Origin: Porphyromonas catoniae ATCC 51270
Lineage (GTDB): Bacteria; Bacteroidota; Bacteroidia; Bacteroidales; Porphyromonadaceae
Assembly: GCF_000565015.1 (NCBI RefSeq)
Contig: NZ_JDFF01000011.1
Coordinates: 1-64,000 of the forward strand
Direction of reading: 5' to 3'
Length of the DNA stretch: 64,000 nt
Below, piece by piece: positions 60,729 through 64,000 of this stretch. A program made the position numbers and the translations under genes. Each line of letters opens with the position of its first letter. Position 1 is the first letter of the stretch. The notes beneath the pieces are model-generated. The model was given only the letters and a program-made list of their open reading frames with translations. It had not been told where the DNA came from and searched no databases.

Positions 60729-63356
60729 CTATACCTTGAGGTTGAGAGCCACAAGGAGCTCCTCTACAGCTGCGTTTAGCCCATCTGGATTCTTACCTCC
60801 TGCTGTAGCGAAGTGTGGCTGTCCGCCACCACCGCCCTGGATGTGCTTCGAGGCAGAGCGGATGAGCTGTGAAGCATTCCACCCTCTACCGTCAACAAGA
60901 TCCTTGGAGAGCATGAGCGTGAGGCTCGCCTTCCCGTCCTCGGCACAAGCCGCGAGGAAAACAAAAGGCTCATGTAGCTCACCTGCTATTTGGAAGGCAA
61001 TATCCTTGACCACCTCTGTAGGTACGTTACGCTGGATGAGGAAGAGACGGACACCGTTCACCTCCGTACGCTTCTCTAAGAGCTTTGCCTTGATTTCTCC
61101 GACCTTTTGACGAACGTAATCGCTGACTTGACGCTCGAGGTCTGCATTCTCCTCGATGGTCTTCTTGATTGCAGTGATGAGCTGAGGGCTATTATTAAAC
61201 AGCTCCTTGACGCTACGAAGCGTATCCTCGATACCATAGAGGTAGTTCTCTGCTGCCTCACCTGTGTAAGCCTCGATACGGCGTACTCCTGCGGCGACAG
61301 AAGACTCACTCACGATACGGAAGGTACCAATACGTCCCGTAGAGCAGATATGTGTCCCGCCACAGAACTCTGTAGAAGAACCAAAGCGAATCACACGTAC
61401 TCGGTCACCATACTTCTCACCGAAGAGTGCCATTGCTCCCATCTCACGAGCCTCATCGATCGGTACTTCTCTAAACTCTTGGAGTGGTAGGTCTGCACGG
61501 ATACGAGCCGATACCAATTGCTCTACTCGACGTAGTTCCTCAGGCTCTACCTTAGCAAAGTGCGCGAAGTCAAAGCGAAGCACCTCATCGGATACGAACG
61601 AACCCTTCTGCTCCACATGTGAGCCAAGGACTTCTCGCAGGGCTTCGTGCAAGAGGTGCGTGGCAGAGTGATTGGCCTCGATGCGGTGACGGCGCTCCTC
61701 ACTGACCACAGCACGCAGAGTCCCCTCAAGGTCCTCGGGGAGTTGCTTCATCAGATGGATAGCAAGGTTATTCTCACGCTTGGTATCAAAGACCTCATAC
61801 TTCCGACCTGTTGCGTCAATGAGACAACCCTTATCTCCAACTTGTCCTCCCATCTCAGCGTAGAAAGGTGTCTGAGAGAGTACAACTTGATAGTAGGTAT
61901 TATTCTTCTGCTTGACCTCACGATAGCGTAGTATCTCGGTAGAGCACTCCACAGCATCATACCCGACGAAGTGTACCGAGCCATCAGCCACAGTCTGCCA
62001 GTCACCAGCATCAATAGCAGCGGCGTTACGAGCACGCTCCTTTTGTTGCTGCATCGCAGAGTCAAAGCCCTGCTCATCGACATTCATTCCATGCTCAGAG
62101 AGGATAAGAGCTGTCAGATCAAGTGGGAAACCATAGGTATCGTAGAGCACGAAAGCATCATGACCATCTAGGGTCGTCACACCCTTAGCTCTCGCTTCGT
62201 CTATTTGCTTATCTAGGAGGCGAATCCCCGTCTCTAGCGTACGCAGGAAGCTCTCTTCCTCCTCGCGGATGACCTTAGCGATCAGGTCACGCCCAGCCTC
62301 AAGCTCGGGATAGGCATCGCCCATCGTCTCAATAAGGACGGGTAGCAGAGCATACATAAAGGCTTCACGGCGCCCAAGGAAGGTATAGCCATAGCGGACC
62401 GCACGACGCAGGATACGTCGGATGACATAGCCCGCCTTGGCATTAGAGGGCAGCTGGCCATCCGTAATAGCAAACGCAATAGTACGGATGTGGTCTGCAA
62501 TGACACGCATCGCTACATCCGACTTCTCATCTGCACCGTACTCGATGCCCGTGAGGGTCGCAATCGTCTGGATGATTGGCGTGAAGATGTCGGTATCGTA
62601 GTTGGAGGTCTTGCCTTGCAGTGCCATACAGAGACGCTCGAAGCCCATCCCTGTATCAATCACACGCTTAGGAAGGGGCTCAAGAGAGCCATCTGCCTTG
62701 CGGTTGTACTGCATGAAAACGAGGTTCCAAATCTCAATGACCTGTGGATGCCCCTGATTAACGAGCGAAAGACCGGAGACCTGCTGGCGTTCCTCTTCGC
62801 TACGGATGTCAATATGGATTTCAGAGCAAGGGCCACATGGACCTTGGTCACCCATCTCCCAGAAGTTATCATGCTTATTCCCATTGAGGATACGCTCCTG
62901 AGGGAGGTGCTTTCCCCAGATGCTAGCAGCCTCATCATCGCGCCCTAGCCCCTCGGCTGGTGCACCCTCAAAGATTGTGACGTAGAGCCTATCCGTAGGC
63001 AGCTTGAGTACCTCGGTCAGATATTCCCAAGCCCAGTCAATGGCCTCCTGCTTGAAGTAGTCGCCAAAGGACCAGTTACCCAGCATCTCAAACATCGTAT
63101 GATGATAGGTGTCATGCCCTACCTCCTCGAGGTCATTATGCTTCCCACTGACGCGAAGACACTTCTGTGAATCTGCGACACGAGGGTATTTGATTTCGGC
63201 GTTACCGAGGATAATGTCCTTGAACTGGTTCATCCCAGCATTCGTAAACATCAGGCTTGGGTCGCCCTTGATGACCATGGGGGCAGAGGGGACGATCTGA
63301 TGTCCCTTACTTCTGAAAAACTCTTTGTAGGATTCGCGAATCTCTTTTGAGGTCAT
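60729..63356 (-). CDS. alaS: Alanyl-tRNA synthetase
   Basis: An 875-aa class II synthetase. The catalytic domain has [33 protein letters not shown] and [11 protein letters not shown]. The editing domain has [12 protein letters not shown] (HxxxH) and [14 protein letters not shown], the Zn-binding pair for clearing mischarged Ser and Gly. The C-Ala domain near the end has [20 protein letters not shown] with [13 protein letters not shown]. Length is normal. It is followed by aroB. Confidence 0.97.
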   Translation of the reverse strand: MTSKEIRESYKEFFRSKGHQIVPSAPMVIKGDPSLMFTNAGMNQFKDIILGNAEIKYPRVADSQKCLRVSGKHNDLEEVGHDTYHHTMFEMLGNWSFGDYFKQEAIDWAWEYLTEVLKLPTDRLYVTIFEGAPAEGLGRDDEAASIWGKHLPQERILNGNKHDNFWEMGDQGPCGPCSEIHIDIRSEEERQQVSGLSLVNQGHPQVIEIWNLVFMQYNRKADGSLEPLPKRVIDTGMGFERLCMALQGKTSNYDTDIFTPIIQTIATLTGIEYGADEKSDVAMRVIADHIRTIAFAITDGQLPSNAKAGYVIRRILRRAVRYGYTFLGRREAFMYALLPVLIETMGDAYPELEAGRDLIAKVIREEEESFLRTLETGIRLLDKQIDEARAKGVTTLDGHDAFVLYDTYGFPLDLTALILSEHGMNVDEQGFDSAMQQQKERARNAAAIDAGDWQTVADGSVHFVGYDAVECSTEILRYREVKQKNNTYYQVVLSQTPFYAEMGGQVGDKGCLIDATGRKYEVFDTKRENNLAIHLMKQLPEDLEGTLRAVVSEERRHRIEANHSATHLLHEALREVLGSHVEQKGSFVSDEVLRFDFAHFAKVEPEELRRVEQLVSARIRADLPLQEFREVPIDEAREMGAMALFGEKYGDRVRVIRFGSSTEFCGGTHICSTGRIGTFRIVSESSVAAGVRRIEAYTGEAAENYLYGIEDTLRSVKELFNNSPQLITAIKKTIEENADLERQVSDYVRQKVGEIKAKLLEKRTEVNGVRLFLIQRNVPTEVVKDIAFQIAGELHEPFVFLAACAEDGKASLTLMLSKDLVDGRGWNASQLIRSASKHIQGGGGGQPHFATAGGKNPDGLNAAVEELLVALNLKV

Positions 63357-63421
63357 TGCTCTACAGTCTCTATATATTTATATCGTATGACTTTGCGTAA
63401 ATATCCCTTCACGGGGAAGTA

Positions 63422-63429
63422 CAAAAGTA
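63422..63429 (-). promoter_or_regulatory. -7 box (TACTTTTG) for alaS-aroB
   Basis: The minus strand reads TACTTTTG, 65 bp before ATG 63356. Confidence 0.45.
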
Positions 63430-63455
63430 CACTATTTCAAGTTAATATATGCATA

Positions 63456-63495
63456 AAAAGATGCGTATGACTTCTGGACGTCATACGCATCTTTT
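63456..63495 (-). terminator. Terminator of the CorA-like gene
   Basis: AAAAGATGCGTATGAC and GTCATACGCATCTTTT form a perfect 16-bp stem with an 8-nt loop, ending in T-rich sequence on both strands. It lies 58 bp past the gene's stop on the minus strand. Confidence 0.85.
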
Positions 63496-63553
63496 ATGAG
63501 GAGGAGGTCACACTCCCGACAAGGGGAGGCAAAGAGGGAGAAAACGCTCTGCT

Positions 63554-64000
63554 CTAGAACCACTTAATCCTACGGAATAAGTAGAAGGCTAGCGATGAGA
63601 TAGCCGCTGACACGAGGAAGATGATAAGAAAAGCCCAATACCATTCCCCGAGGTACACGTTCACATTCATCCCAAAGAAGCTCGAGATCATCGTCGGGAT
63701 CGTCAGCACGATCGAGATACTCGTCATGCGCTTCATGATCGTATTGACGTTGTTGGAGATGATGTTAGCCGAAGCATCCATCATACTCGTCACAATGTCG
63801 GTGTAGATATTGATCGTATTGTAGGCCTGCCTAAGCTCTATACTCACGTCCTCGAATAAATCAGGGTCAACACTACTGGCACGAGACGTCGTACGAAGTC
63901 GCCCCAGCATCGCTTCGTTCCCTCGTATTGATGTGCTGAAGTACACGAGCGATCGCTGCAAGCGCATGATACGCAGTAGGTCTTCATTACGAATACTCTG
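63554..64000 (-). CDS. corA: CorA-like Mg2+/Co2+ transporter, C-terminal part (cut by the window edge)
   Basis: The last 148 residues of a CorA-family channel; the frame is open to the right edge (QSIRNEDLLRIMRLQRSLVY). Two C-terminal membrane helices are seen: SIVLTIPTMISSFFGMNVNV with the signature GMN at the pore mouth, and AFLIIFLVSAAISSLAFYLF. The basic tail FRRIKWF is usual. The long stalk helix is represented by RQAYNTINIYTDIVTSMMDA. CorA proteins take up Mg2+ as pentamers; the ion here is inferred. Confidence 0.9.
   Translation of the reverse strand, partial: QSIRNEDLLRIMRLQRSLVYFSTSIRGNEAMLGRLRTTSRASSVDPDLFEDVSIELRQAYNTINIYTDIVTSMMDASANIISNNVNTIMKRMTSISIVLTIPTMISSFFGMNVNVYLGEWYWAFLIIFLVSAAISSLAFYLFRRIKWF

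Overview
The window looks like a chromosome segment from a Bacteroidota bacterium, most probably Porphyromonas or a close relative. The grounds are the gene content (DUF5103/T9SS plug protein, DUF4494, an RpoD of about 287 aa without region 1.1, FeoA-FeoB fusion, IS5-type transposase remnants like those of P. gingivalis), start sites with weak Shine-Dalgarno sequences, and many TAnnTTTG promoter boxes, two of them with TTG 19 bp upstream. No species is assigned.

Layout. 1-2840 is a patchwork: two related IS5-type fragments in the same orientation flank a relic of an ABC exporter and an intact Zn/Cd-type P1B ATPase. 2984-10418 is mainly forward: riboflavin synthase, T9SS plug protein, an LRR-like lipoprotein, a phosphohexomutase, a ComB-like phosphatase and phosphoglycerate kinase. 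10531-32738 is entirely reverse: nagA-maf-kdsC, a DUF1573 protein, RSH with a Ca/Na antiporter, FeoAB with a 46-aa Cys-rich partner, Lrp-xseA, hpt-adk-obg, and the long run rlmB-tsaC-ybeY-coaX-OMP-TPR-lptC-CNNM. 33182-36402 is forward: a split chromate transporter, murI and a NamZ-type muramidase. 36547-43196 is reverse: a DtxR-FeoA regulator with a second, divergent FeoB, rpoD, birA-trmH and an MmcQ-like protein. rdgB-plsC (+) follows, then a reverse block with a TPR/OmpA-like lipoprotein and a YfhO-like membrane protein, a beta-barrel protein (+), and the reverse FHA / S41 protease / DUF4494-yggS / acyl-CoA ligase block. The right end has a large surface lipoprotein with a 50-aa acidic ORF (+), then tRNA-Pro(GGG), aroB, alaS and the 3' part of a CorA-like gene (all reverse).

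Most genes are housekeeping. Metal handling recurs: a P1B ATPase, two FeoB systems, a DtxR regulator, a CorA-like and a CNNM protein, and a Ca/Na antiporter. Envelope functions are the other theme (kdsC, nagA, lptC, murI, namZ, lipoproteins, T9SS plug).

The most unusual signal is in the spaces between operons. At least seven intergenic regions hold short arrays of interrupted palindromes phased at about 23 bp. Three arrays share the core GAGTTACCATAACTC with an exact 23-bp period (5, 6 and 5 units). Two share CCC(A/T)TGCA(A/T)GGG cores with the same 21/24/24-bp phasing. One uses AGGTATCCTCGTAACCT at exactly 23 bp, and one uses CTCTAGAG at 22 bp. A non-palindromic 23-bp tandem repeat lies at the 3' end of the namZ-like gene. 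Different sequences with one shared architecture, all at operon borders, suggest a common process or binding factor. I do not recognise this as a described system.
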